From: an uncultured Arthrobacter sp.
GTDB taxonomy: Bacteria > Actinomycetota > Actinomycetes > Actinomycetales > Micrococcaceae
NCBI RefSeq assembly: GCF_947495145.1
Contig: NZ_CANLXP010000010.1
Coordinates: forward strand, 81,037 to 145,036
Length of the DNA: 64,000 nucleotides
Direction: 5' to 3'
Part shown: piece by piece, positions 52,990-60,598 of the stretch
Layout of the letters: each line of letters begins with the position of its first letter
Position numbering within the stretch: position 1 is the stretch's first letter
Made by a program: the position numbers and the translations under genes
The notes under the pieces: generated by a model
Told to the model about the DNA's origin: nothing
The model's database searches: none
What the model saw: the letters and a program-made list of their open reading frames with translations, nothing else

Positions 52990-55053
52990 ATGGCACCCAA
53001 GGCCGCCAACGCCGTCGTTCCGCTGATCATTGCCGTGGACGGCCGCTCCGGGGCGGGCAAAACCACGCTCGCCGTGGAGCTTGCCGCGCTGCTGCGCGAA
53101 CACCACACGGTCAGCCTGTTCCACCTCGAGGACATCTACCCTGGGTGGGAGGGCCTCGCCGACGGCATGGAACGGTACGTCCGCACGGTGTTGACCCCGC
53201 TTGCGTCCGGACGGCCGGCACAGTGGACGGCGTGGGACTGGACCGCGAACGACGACGGCGACACCCGGCTCACGCAGCCCGCGGACATTGTGGTGGTCGA
53301 GGGGGTGGGTGCGGCCTGCGCAGCTGCGCGGAAACTGCTGGATGTGGTGGTCTGGATCGAGGCCGACGACAACCTCCGCAGAACCAGCGCCCTGACGCGC
53401 GACGGCGACACCTATGCGCCGTTCTGGCAACGCTGGTCGGATCAGGAGGAGCGGTGGCTCGCCGCTGACAGTCCGGTGCCGCACGCCGATCTGCTGGTGC
53501 AGGGCCACCGCGGCAACGCCGTTCCGGACCAGCTTCGTCGGGCCCTGACTGGGTTGCCGCAGTGCGAATCGCTCATGTCGATGGAGCGTGCGGCGCGGCG
53601 CGGCCTCACCCTGCAGGTCGAGCTGGTGGACGCTTTCCCGGAGGCCGCCGCAGTTTTCCGCGAGCTCTACGCCGGTTCCGGCTGCGCTGCCTGGCTGGAC
53701 AGCTCCGCCGCTGAAGACCCGGAGGGCCGCAGCCGTTTCTCAATCCTCGCCGACGACGGCGGCCGGTTCGGTCAGACAGTCCGGCACGCCGAAGGCAGAA
53801 CCCTGGTCACCGGCGGAGCGGTCACTGCGCGCGTCTCCGGACCGTTTTTCCGCTGGCTCGACGGCGTGTGGGGCCGACGCGCCGTCCGGTCGCCTGCGGA
53901 TTATCCCGGCCCGTTTGCCCTTGGCTGGCTCGGCTATCTCGGCTACAGACTGCAACGCGAAACCGGCGGTCGCCCGGGGCAGGGCGGCGACGTCCCGCCA
54001 GCGGAGATGCCCGGACAGGTACCGGATGCCTCGCTCCTCTTCGCCGGCCGCGCCGTCGTCCTTGATCACCTGGAACAGCGCACCCACCTGCTGACGCTGC
54101 ATGACGGCTCACGTGATCCGGAAGCCGACGCATGGCTGGACCGGGCGCGCGGCGTCGTGCTTTCCGGTGGTTCGCCTGCGGCACCGGGCCCGGTGCCGGC
54201 CCCGCGCTTCACTGTGCGGGATACCCGCGAGGAGTATCTGGCGAAGATCCGCGCAGCCAAGGCGGAGATTACGGACGGCAATTCGTACGAGGTGTGCCTC
54301 ACCACCGCTCTCACAGCCGCCGCGGAAGCACCGCTGGAACCGTTGGACGTCTACCTCTCGCTCCGCGCCGCCAACCCGGCCCCCTTCGCGCACTACTTCG
54401 CGTTCCCCGGGTTTGCTGTCGCGAGCACCTCGCCCGAGCGGTTCCTTCGATTGGATCCGGCCGGCAGGATGCGTGCTGAACCCATCAAGGGGACCCGGCG
54501 CCGCTCCGCTGACCTAGAGGAGGATGCCGCCCTCAAGGCCGACCTGCGCACCAGCACCAAGGACCGCGCAGAGAACATCATGATCGTGGACCTGCTCCGC
54601 AACGACCTCTCCCACCTCGCAATTCCAGGCAGCGTGACCGTGAGCCGGCTCTGCGACATTGAAACCTACGCAACCGTTCACCAGATGGTGAGCACAATCG
54701 ACGCCCGCCTTCGCCCCGGCTCGTCGCGTGCGGAAGCAGTAGCCGCCGCCTTCCCCGCCGGTTCGATGACGGGCGCACCGAAGATCAGCACCATGGCCAT
54801 TCTCAACCGCCTCGAAGGTGCCCCGCGCGGGGTTTATTCGGGTGCGGCAGGGTACTTCTCGCTGGATGGGGCGGCGGATCTCGCCGTCGTCATCCGCACG
54901 CTTGTGCTGGAGGACGACGACGGCGGCACCCGCCTCACGCTCGGGGTGGGCGGTGCGATCACCGCTGATTCCGACCCCGCCGAGGAGTGGGAAGAGGTGC
55001 GGACGAAGGCATTCGGAGTCTTATCAGCCCTCGGCACAGCGTTCCCTGACTGA
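52990..55053 (+). CDS. pabB: Fusion protein: P-loop kinase and aminodeoxychorismate synthase component I
   Basis: 687 residues in two parts. Residues 1 to about 190 form a P-loop kinase domain (IAVDGRSGAGKTT, Lys24; HLEDIYPGWEGL; ADIVVVEGVGAAC) of the uridine-kinase-like type. From about 200 the chain is a chorismate-binding enzyme with DRAENIMIVDLLRNDLSH, VHQMVSTIDARL and PAGSMTGAPKISTM. Position 500 is Lys in PIKGTRRR, as in PabB; TrpE has Ala there. The C-terminal part makes aminodeoxychorismate for folate together with a PabA-type glutaminase, which is not in this window. The kinase domain has no known role in pABA synthesis. pabC lies 0.6 kb downstream. Confidence 0.9.
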   Translation: MAPKAANAVVPLIIAVDGRSGAGKTTLAVELAALLREHHTVSLFHLEDIYPGWEGLADGMERYVRTVLTPLASGRPAQWTAWDWTANDDGDTRLTQPADIVVVEGVGAACAAARKLLDVVVWIEADDNLRRTSALTRDGDTYAPFWQRWSDQEERWLAADSPVPHADLLVQGHRGNAVPDQLRRALTGLPQCESLMSMERAARRGLTLQVELVDAFPEAAAVFRELYAGSGCAAWLDSSAAEDPEGRSRFSILADDGGRFGQTVRHAEGRTLVTGGAVTARVSGPFFRWLDGVWGRRAVRSPADYPGPFALGWLGYLGYRLQRETGGRPGQGGDVPPAEMPGQVPDASLLFAGRAVVLDHLEQRTHLLTLHDGSRDPEADAWLDRARGVVLSGGSPAAPGPVPAPRFTVRDTREEYLAKIRAAKAEITDGNSYEVCLTTALTAAAEAPLEPLDVYLSLRAANPAPFAHYFAFPGFAVASTSPERFLRLDPAGRMRAEPIKGTRRRSADLEEDAALKADLRTSTKDRAENIMIVDLLRNDLSHLAIPGSVTVSRLCDIETYATVHQMVSTIDARLRPGSSRAEAVAAAFPAGSMTGAPKISTMAILNRLEGAPRGVYSGAAGYFSLDGAADLAVVIRTLVLEDDDGGTRLTLGVGGAITADSDPAEEWEEVRTKAFGVLSALGTAFPD

Positions 55054-55067
55054 TCCGCATATTGACC

Positions 55068-55113
55068 GGGCGGAAATAACGATTCCCCGCGTGCAGGAGC
55101 GTCATTTCCGCCC
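55068..55113 (+). terminator. Hairpin after pabB
   Basis: GGGCGGAAATAACG (55068-55081) pairs with CGTCATTTCCGCCC (55100-55113), 13 of 14 positions, around an 18-base loop. Confidence 0.65.
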
Positions 55114-55183
55114 TCTCGATTAGTTGGAGCGGGCGCTCACAAGGGCTTCCGTCCTCCCGGATGGGTGTGCAAGCATGGCTTCC

Positions 55184-55354
55184 ATGAGCACCGAAAGTGA
55201 GAGCGCCCGCGACAGGCCTGACGGCAACGCACCGGAGACAGACCCCTCCAGCGATCCCGCTGTCCTGCAGCGGCGCCGGGAGGCCGAAGGAAAGCTCGAG
55301 CAGTTCCAGCAAGATGCCCGGGAAGAAGCGAAGAAGGAGAACGGTCATGACTAG
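55184..55354 (+). CDS. Small hydrophilic protein, unknown
   Basis: 56 residues, MSTESESARDRPDGNAPETDPSSDP then a helix QRRREAEGKLEQFQQDAREEAKKE. Mostly disordered and charged. ATG 55184 is used; ATG 55175 is also possible. The stop overlaps the start of the next gene by eight bases, and the two probably form one transcript. No family is recognised. Confidence 0.55.
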   Translation: MSTESESARDRPDGNAPETDPSSDPAVLQRRREAEGKLEQFQQDAREEAKKENGHD

Positions 55355-55631
55355 CTCCACCGATGAGAACACCCCTAACCTGGACGACGTACAGGAACCG
55401 GACAACGAGTTTCTCCCGAACCGCATTTACCAGGGCCATGCGGGAGAACCTGAGCGTCTCGATGATGACGCCCTGGCCGCGGCAACGGAGCAGGAGCGCG
55501 TTGACGCCGGGCTCATCGACTACGCCCCCGACCAGGTTCCCGACGCCACCGATCCCCTGCCACCGGAAGCTTCTGATGAAGCCGACTTCGCACAGCGCGG
55601 GCTGAACGAGGAGACAAGTTCGGATTCCTGA
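55347..55631 (+). CDS. Small acidic protein, unknown
   Basis: 94 residues, strongly acidic (NTPNLDDVQEPDNEFLPNRIYQGHAGEPERLDDDALAAATEQERVDAGLIDYAPDQVPDATDPLPP...). The frame extends upstream, but AAGGAG at 55333-55338 sets ATG 55347. It overlaps the preceding gene by eight bases. No membrane segment or known domain; the repeated P/D/A text suggests a disordered protein. Confidence 0.6.
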   Translation: MTSSTDENTPNLDDVQEPDNEFLPNRIYQGHAGEPERLDDDALAAATEQERVDAGLIDYAPDQVPDATDPLPPEASDEADFAQRGLNEETSSDS

Positions 55632-55667
55632 ACTTCGGATTCCCGAACACGGCGGCCGCCGGTCGCT

Positions 55668-55673
55668 TACGCT
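55668..55673 (+). promoter_or_regulatory. Candidate -10 (TACGCT) for pabC
   Basis: TACGCT is six bases before the ATG at 55680, with no ribosome site. Confidence 0.45.
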
Positions 55674-55679
55674 TGGCGC

Positions 55680-56534
55680 ATGACTGTTCTGGTGTTCCTC
55701 GATTCCGCCTTTCCCGACGGCAGAATCGCTGACGCGACGCAGCCGCAGCTCAGGGTTACAGACACCGGGATCACTCGGGGCGACGGCATCTTCGAGACCA
55801 TGCTTGCTGTCGGTGGCACCCCCCGGAAACTGCAGGCACACCTTGCCCGGCTGGCTACTTCCGCCGAAGCACTGGAACTTGACGTTCCGGCGTCGGAGGT
55901 CTGGGAGCGCGCCATTTCCACTGCACTGAAGCAGGCCGACGACGACGGCGAACTTGTGGTCAAGCTCGTCGCCACCCGGGGGGAAGAAGGAGCCGGCGCC
56001 ACGGCCTGGGTTCTGGTATCGCCCTTGCCGGAGGGGCTGCGCGGACAACGGCTTTCGGTCCTCCTGCTCGACCGCGGTTACGACAGCACCGTTGCCCAGC
56101 GCGCGCCCTGGCTGCTGATGGGCGCCAAGACCCTCTCTTATGCGGTGAACATGGCCGCCGTCCGCTACGCGCGCTCGCAGGGTGCCAACGACGTCATTTT
56201 CACCTCCTCCGACGGCAAGGTCCTTGAGGGCCCGACGTCGACCGTGCTGATCGCCCGGGTCATCGACGGCGCCAAGCACCTCATCACGCCGCAGCTGGAG
56301 AGCGGGATCCTGCCGGGCACCTCGCAGGGCGCGCTGTTCACGGCCGCGCGTGAGGCCGGCTGGGAACTCGGCTACGGCCCGCTGGTGCCCGGGGACCTCT
56401 TTTCGTCCGACGGCGTCTGGCTCATTTCGAGCGTCCGCCTGCTCGCTGAGGTGGAGTCCATCGACCGGAAGCCGGTGAAGGTAACACCAGAGCTGACCGC
56501 GGAACTGGGTGCCCTCGTGGAGTCTGTGTCCTGA
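55680..56534 (+). CDS. pabC: Aminodeoxychorismate lyase
   Basis: 284 residues, class IV PLP aminotransferase fold. TDTGITRGDGIFETML, GAKTLSYAVNMAAVRYARSQGANDVIF (Lys150 binds PLP) and GKVLEGPTSTVLI, TPQLESGILPGTSQGAL are the family blocks. It releases pyruvate from aminodeoxychorismate to give pABA for folate. The pabB fusion is close upstream. A leaderless-type promoter precedes the ATG. A branched-chain aminotransferase-like activity cannot be excluded from sequence, but the pabB context decides. Confidence 0.9.
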   Translation: MTVLVFLDSAFPDGRIADATQPQLRVTDTGITRGDGIFETMLAVGGTPRKLQAHLARLATSAEALELDVPASEVWERAISTALKQADDDGELVVKLVATRGEEGAGATAWVLVSPLPEGLRGQRLSVLLLDRGYDSTVAQRAPWLLMGAKTLSYAVNMAAVRYARSQGANDVIFTSSDGKVLEGPTSTVLIARVIDGAKHLITPQLESGILPGTSQGALFTAAREAGWELGYGPLVPGDLFSSDGVWLISSVRLLAEVESIDRKPVKVTPELTAELGALVESVS

Positions 56535-56600
56535 GCCCTAGGCGTTACCGCACGTTACGGGCGAGCGTGGCAGAGACGCCGCCGCCGGTGCTACGTTCGA

Positions 56601-56718
56601 CCGGGAGTAACGAGCGCCAGCGCCAAGCCCTGACTTGCTGGCCGGCAACCCTCTTTCACGGCGGGGTGCCTCAGGTGACTACTCGGCACACCGATCAGGA
56701 TCGACGATCACCAGCGTG
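56601..56718 (+). promoter_or_regulatory. SAM-IV riboswitch
   Basis: The region reads AGCGCCAAGCCCTGACTTGC, TGGCCGGCAACCCTC, GGCGGGGTGCCTCAGGTGA, the conserved core of the SAM-IV riboswitch known from mycobacteria and Streptomyces. A P1 helix is possible with GAGTA (56605-56609) and TACTC, and a P5-type hairpin CGAT/ATCG lies after it. It is 20 bases upstream of the rhodanese-metZ pair, the same arrangement as Rv0390-Rv0391. Controls methionine/sulfur gene expression by binding SAM. Confidence 0.85.
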
Positions 56719-56737
56719 CACAGCGTGAGGAGACACA

Positions 56738-57241
56738 GTGGCACAACAATCGACCCCGCATTCCCAGACACATTCCCGGCCGGCCAACGGTTACGCCGGC
56801 GACATCACGCCCCGCCAAGCGGTGGAGCGCGTCAGCAAGGGCGCCGTACTCGTGGACGTCCGCACAATAGAGGAGTGGCGGGGAGTCGGCGTCCCGGACC
56901 TCACCGACGCCGGCACAGTGCCGCTCTTCCTGGAGTGGAACCGGTCTGACGGCACCCGCAACATCTCCTTCCTCAACCAGTTGAAGGGCCTCAAGGGCCG
57001 CGAGCTGCTTTTCCTGTGCCGCTCAGGTGTCCGCTCAGTGGCAGCTGCACAGAACGCGACCTCTGCGGGTCACACCGCCTACAACGTGCTGCACGGCTTC
57101 GAGGCCGACGGCGGGTGGCGTTCCAGCGGACTGGCCACCACCGTCCATAACGAGGCTTCCGCGCCTACCGAATCCGCTGCAGAAGCCGACACCGAAGCCG
57201 GGGCTGGAGACCCCCAGCCGGCAGAAGGGCGACGCCCGTGA
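56738..57241 (+). CDS. Rhodanese-domain protein
   Basis: 167 residues from GTG 56738 (GTGAGGAGACA upstream). VLVDVRTIEEWRGVGVPDL...VPLFLEWNRSDG and the catalytic loop LLFLCRSGVRSVAAAQ (Cys94) are the rhodanese signature. The last 40 residues are an acidic tail (EASAPTESAAEADTEAGAGD). It overlaps metZ by four bases (GTGA) and lies behind the SAM-IV riboswitch, so it probably supplies or scavenges sulfur for homocysteine formation. Confidence 0.92.
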   Translation: MAQQSTPHSQTHSRPANGYAGDITPRQAVERVSKGAVLVDVRTIEEWRGVGVPDLTDAGTVPLFLEWNRSDGTRNISFLNQLKGLKGRELLFLCRSGVRSVAAAQNATSAGHTAYNVLHGFEADGGWRSSGLATTVHNEASAPTESAAEADTEAGAGDPQPAEGRRP

Positions 57242-58524
57242 GTGAGTCCACTCCGTCGTCGTTCTCGCCGGCAACGGGCCGTGAGCCCATCGCAGGCAAC
57301 GGAGGCTACCCACGGATCCAGCGCACGGATGACGACGTCGCCGCGTGGTCACCCGATACCCTCGCCGTCCGCGGCGGGCTGGCCCGGTCAAACTTCGAAG
57401 AAACGTCCGAGGCCCTTTTCCTGAACTCGGGCTTTGTGTACTCCTCTGCTGCGGCGGCAGAGGCAGCGTTCACCGGGGAGGTGGACCGGTTTGTCTACTC
57501 CCGCTACGGCAACCCCACGGTCGCTATGTTCCAGGAACGCCTCCGCCTGCTCGAGGGAGCGGAGGCCTGCTTCGCCACCGCCAGCGGAATGTCCGCCGTC
57601 TTCACCGCGCTTGGTGCACTGCTCGCGGCCGGAGACCGGGTTGTTGCCTCCCGCAGCCTGTTCGGCTCATGCTTTGTCATCCTGAACGAGATCCTGCCGC
57701 GCTGGGGCGTTGAGACCGTCTTCGTTGACGGCTGGGATCTGAGCCAGTGGGAGGAAGCTCTCAGCGTTCCGACCACCGCGGTGTTCTTCGAGTCGCCGTC
57801 CAATCCCATGCAGGAAATTGTTGATATCCGGGCGGTCGTCGAACTCGGTCATGCCGCCGGCGCGCAGGTCGTCGTCGACAATGTCTTTGCCACACCGCTG
57901 CTGCAGCGGTGTACGGATCTGGGTGCCGACGTCGTCGTCTATTCCGGAACCAAACATATGGATGGCCAGGGCAGGGTCCTGGGCGGCGCAGTCCTCGGGC
58001 GGAAGGAATTCATCGAGGGGCCGGTGAAGACGCTCATGCGACACACCGGACCAGCGCTGTCCTCGTTCAACGCGTGGACCCTCCTCAAGGGGCTGGAAAC
58101 GCTCTCGCTGCGGGTCAACCACTCATCTTCCTCGGCGCTGACGCTGGCCCGCTGGCTCGAGGCCCAGCCGGCAGTGAACTGGGTTCGGTACCCCCTGCTC
58201 GAATCGCACCCGCAGTTTGATCTCGCTGCTGCCCAGATGACAGCCGGCGGCACGGTGGTGACGTTCGAACTCGACGCGCCCGAGGGCAAAGCGAAGGAGC
58301 GTGCTTTCGCACTGCTCGATGCGCTGAAGATCATCGACATCTCGAACAACCTGGGCGATTCAAAGACGCTCATCACCCACCCCGCAACCACCACCCACCG
58401 GGCTATGGGGCCCGACGGACGCAGAGCCATCGGCTTGTCCGACGGCGTTGTCCGGCTCTCGGTCGGCCTCGAGGATGTCAGCGACCTGCAGGCAGACATG
58501 GGGAAGGCCCTCGCCGCCTCCTGA
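57238..58524 (+). CDS. metZ: O-succinylhomoserine sulfhydrylase
   Basis: 428 residues, Cys/Met-metabolism PLP enzyme. FVYSRYGNPTVAMFQERL, the cofactor block CFATASGMSAVFTAL and the PLP lysine Lys239 in YSGTKHMDGQGRVLGGAVLG, then THPATTTHRAMGPDGR (substrate arginine region). The DGQGRVLGG block after the PLP lysine is characteristic of MetZ among relatives. It makes homocysteine from O-succinylhomoserine and sulfide, in the methionine pathway. Coupled to the rhodanese gene by a four-base overlap and controlled by the SAM-IV riboswitch. Confidence 0.93.
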   Translation: MSESTPSSFSPATGREPIAGNGGYPRIQRTDDDVAAWSPDTLAVRGGLARSNFEETSEALFLNSGFVYSSAAAAEAAFTGEVDRFVYSRYGNPTVAMFQERLRLLEGAEACFATASGMSAVFTALGALLAAGDRVVASRSLFGSCFVILNEILPRWGVETVFVDGWDLSQWEEALSVPTTAVFFESPSNPMQEIVDIRAVVELGHAAGAQVVVDNVFATPLLQRCTDLGADVVVYSGTKHMDGQGRVLGGAVLGRKEFIEGPVKTLMRHTGPALSSFNAWTLLKGLETLSLRVNHSSSSALTLARWLEAQPAVNWVRYPLLESHPQFDLAAAQMTAGGTVVTFELDAPEGKAKERAFALLDALKIIDISNNLGDSKTLITHPATTTHRAMGPDGRRAIGLSDGVVRLSVGLEDVSDLQADMGKALAAS

Positions 58525-58557
58525 AGCTGGGATTCCCCTGTGAGTTCTCCAGTGCAT

Positions 58558-58584
58558 TGAACCATCCGGGGTAGTCGCTGCGTC
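58558..58584 (+). promoter_or_regulatory. Candidate ECF-sigma promoter before the lipoprotein gene
   Basis: TGAACC (58558-58563), 17 bases, CGTC (58581-58584): the -35/-10 layout of ECF sigma promoters, like that of mycobacterial SigL. An ECF sigma factor gene lies at 59242-59766, next to the lipoprotein gene. Confidence 0.45.
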
Positions 58585-58656
58585 TTCCCAGCAGAGGGGT
58601 CGAGTGGCCGCTCCCATCCCCCGGATGTCCAGGGGGTGTTCACGGGAGGAATCAAC

Positions 58657-59241
58657 ATGAATAAAGCAATGCGCGTCCTGTTCGCCGTCATCGCCATCTG
58701 CCTGTTGGCGTTGACCGGCTGTGGTGGTTCCTCGACCGAGAGTGAGGACATCCCCGCAGGCGAGGAAACCGCGGCAGAAGCACCACCGAGCGAAGAACCG
58801 ACCACGGAACCGACCACCGAAGCGCCCACCGAAGGGGCAACCACAGAGGCTTCTGCGGAACCGAGCGGCGAAGCTGCCGGCGGAACCGTTGGAACCCCGC
58901 TCGGTGTCGCTGAAACCGACCTCGGTGAGGTGGTTGTCGATGCCGAAGGCATGGTGGTCTACTACTTCACCAATGACGAAGCGAACTCCGGCGTGAGCGC
59001 CTGTGAAGGCGGCTGCCTTGAGGCCTGGCCGCCGGTGCTGAGCGACAGTGAGACCCCTGAAGTTGAGGGTGTCACCGGTGAGGTGGGCACCATCGAAACC
59101 CCCGACGGTGAACTGCAGGTGACCATCAACGGCATGCCGATCTACTACTTCGCCGAGGACGAAGCCCCGGGTGACACCAACGGCCAGGGCGTGAACGAGG
59201 TGTGGTACGTCGTCGCACCTGACGGCACGATGATCCAGTAG
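58657..59241 (+). CDS. Lipoprotein with secreted repeats (PF03640 type)
   Basis: 194 residues. A lipoprotein signal ends in LTGC, then an acidic Glu/Thr/Pro spacer (about 60 residues), then two copies of the motif found in Lipoprotein_15 proteins: MVVYYFTNDEANSGVSACEGGCLEAWPPV and the closing GMPIYYFAEDEAPGDTNGQGVNEVWYVVAPDGTMIQ. Cysteines 2 and 3 of the first copy may be a disulfide. Function unknown; some such proteins belong to ECF sigma regulons. Ribosome site GGGAGGAA. It converges with the ECF sigma gene with no gap. Confidence 0.85.
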   Translation: MNKAMRVLFAVIAICLLALTGCGGSSTESEDIPAGEETAAEAPPSEEPTTEPTTEAPTEGATTEASAEPSGEAAGGTVGTPLGVAETDLGEVVVDAEGMVVYYFTNDEANSGVSACEGGCLEAWPPVLSDSETPEVEGVTGEVGTIETPDGELQVTINGMPIYYFAEDEAPGDTNGQGVNEVWYVVAPDGTMIQ

Positions 59242-59766
59242 TCAGCCCCCGTCCGGGACCGCGTCCTGGGCAAGCAGCGCATTCTTCAGCGAGCGCAAGG
59301 CGTAGTGCAGGCGCGATTTCACGGTGCCCTCCGGAATGGAGAGGGCCCGTGAAATCTCGGCCACGGTTTCACCGCGGAAGTAGAAGTGGAGCACCACATC
59401 ACGGTGTTCGGGCGAGAGCCCGTTCAGCGCATCCGTGAGCAGCCAGGACGTGAGAAGCTGCTCGACCTCGTCATCGGAAGGAGTATCCGGAACCTCGTCC
59501 ACATCGAGCTCGTGGCGGCGGAAGCCGCTGCGGAACGAGTCAACGAGGATGTTCCGGGCCACCACAAAAAGCCAGGCGCGGATTTCAAGCTCACTGCGAC
59601 CGTGCATGACCGGATGCTCCCAGGCGCGCAGCAGGGTCAGCTGGACCACCTCGTCGGCCAGGAAGGCGTCCGACGTCAGGCGGCGGACAAATCTCCGTAG
59701 CGGGCGGAGGTGATTGTCCCGGATGAGGCTGAGCCAGTCAGGCTGTCCATCGGCCATGCTCTTCAT
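59242..59766 (-). CDS. ECF-type RNA polymerase sigma factor
   Basis: 174 residues. Sigma region 2 lies at about 22-90 (NHLRPLRRFVRRLTSDAFLADEVVQLTLLRAWEH, with RAWLFVVARNILVDSFR) and region 4 at about 115-165 (LSPEHRDVVLHFYFRGETVAEISRALSIPEGTVKSRLHYALRSL). It starts 34 bases after the ecfT stop on the same strand and converges on the lipoprotein. No anti-sigma factor gene follows or precedes it in the window, and the lipoprotein with its candidate ECF promoter is the most obvious target. Its signal is unknown. Confidence 0.9.
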   Translation of the reverse strand: MKSMADGQPDWLSLIRDNHLRPLRRFVRRLTSDAFLADEVVQLTLLRAWEHPVMHGRSELEIRAWLFVVARNILVDSFRSGFRRHELDVDEVPDTPSDDEVEQLLTSWLLTDALNGLSPEHRDVVLHFYFRGETVAEISRALSIPEGTVKSRLHYALRSLKNALLAQDAVPDGG

Positions 59767-59800
59767 GATGCACCTGAAGCCGTCTCAACAACAGGGGCGG

Positions 59801-60598
59801 CTAGGTGAGGATGAAGTTCCAGGTGCCTGTAAGGACCGCTGCGGTGACGGCGAGCGCCGCAATCAGCACGCCCGCCAGGGCGACGACGACGTCGACACCG
59901 CTGAAGGTGCTCGCCCGCGCCCAGGTGCGTGGACCAGCGCCGAACCCGCGTGCCTCCATGGCCACAGCCAGCCGGGTTGCCCTGCGGATGGCCTGGACCA
60001 TGAGCCCGAAAGCCTGCCCGAGGAAGTTGCCGAAGCGCGCTGCCGGGTTCCCCTCATGCCCGACACCGCGTGCGTGCCGGGCGAGACCGAGCGTCCGCCA
60101 CTCATCGAGCAGCAACCCAACCAGTCGCATTCCGGCGAGCGCTCCGAGCACAAATCTGTGCGGCATCTTCAGCCGCTGCGCGAGTGCGTCGGCGAGATCC
60201 GTCGGGTCGGTGCTGCTGAGGAGGAAAAGACCGGGAAGCGCGATTGCGAGCCCGCGCAGCCCGATGGCCAGGCCGGCACCGACCGATCCCTCGGTGAACA
60301 GCAACGGCCCCCATTCGAAGAGAACCCGTCCGGTCTTCTCGGCCAGCAGGGCGGTGCCGTACGCGGCGATCAGCGCAGCGACGACAAACGGCCACGCCCT
60401 CAGGAACAGCCGCCGGATACTGATTCCGAGCAACGGGAGCAGCAGCAGTTCACCGCCAAGTACGACGCCGGCGCTCACCCAGTCCACGCTGAGCATCACC
60501 ACCACCGAAATCACCACCGCGGCAAAAAGCTTGGAGAGCGGGTTGGCCCTCGGAAGCAGGCGGCCGGTGATCTCCGGATTCAGGACATCGACGCTCAC
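59801..60598 (-). CDS. ecfT: ECF transporter transmembrane component T
   Basis: 265 residues with about seven membrane helices. The two ARG-type coupling motifs of EcfT are visible: LARHARGVG and VAMEARGFG. It couples the ATPases to the substrate-specific S component. Its start overlaps the ATPase gene by four bases. Here it belongs to a thiamine-type cluster, because the S component and a TPP riboswitch lie upstream. Confidence 0.93.
   Translation of the reverse strand: MSVDVLNPEITGRLLPRANPLSKLFAAVVISVVVMLSVDWVSAGVVLGGELLLLPLLGISIRRLFLRAWPFVVAALIAAYGTALLAEKTGRVLFEWGPLLFTEGSVGAGLAIGLRGLAIALPGLFLLSSTDPTDLADALAQRLKMPHRFVLGALAGMRLVGLLLDEWRTLGLARHARGVGHEGNPAARFGNFLGQAFGLMVQAIRRATRLAVAMEARGFGAGPRTWARASTFSGVDVVVALAGVLIAALAVTAAVLTGTWNFILT

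Noticed and set aside
58563..58627. Nine-base inverted repeat CATCCGGGG/CCCCGGATG before the lipoprotein
   Set aside because: Arms are 47 bases apart in GC-rich sequence; weak and probably chance. The TGAACC-N17-CGTC element there is a better explanation.
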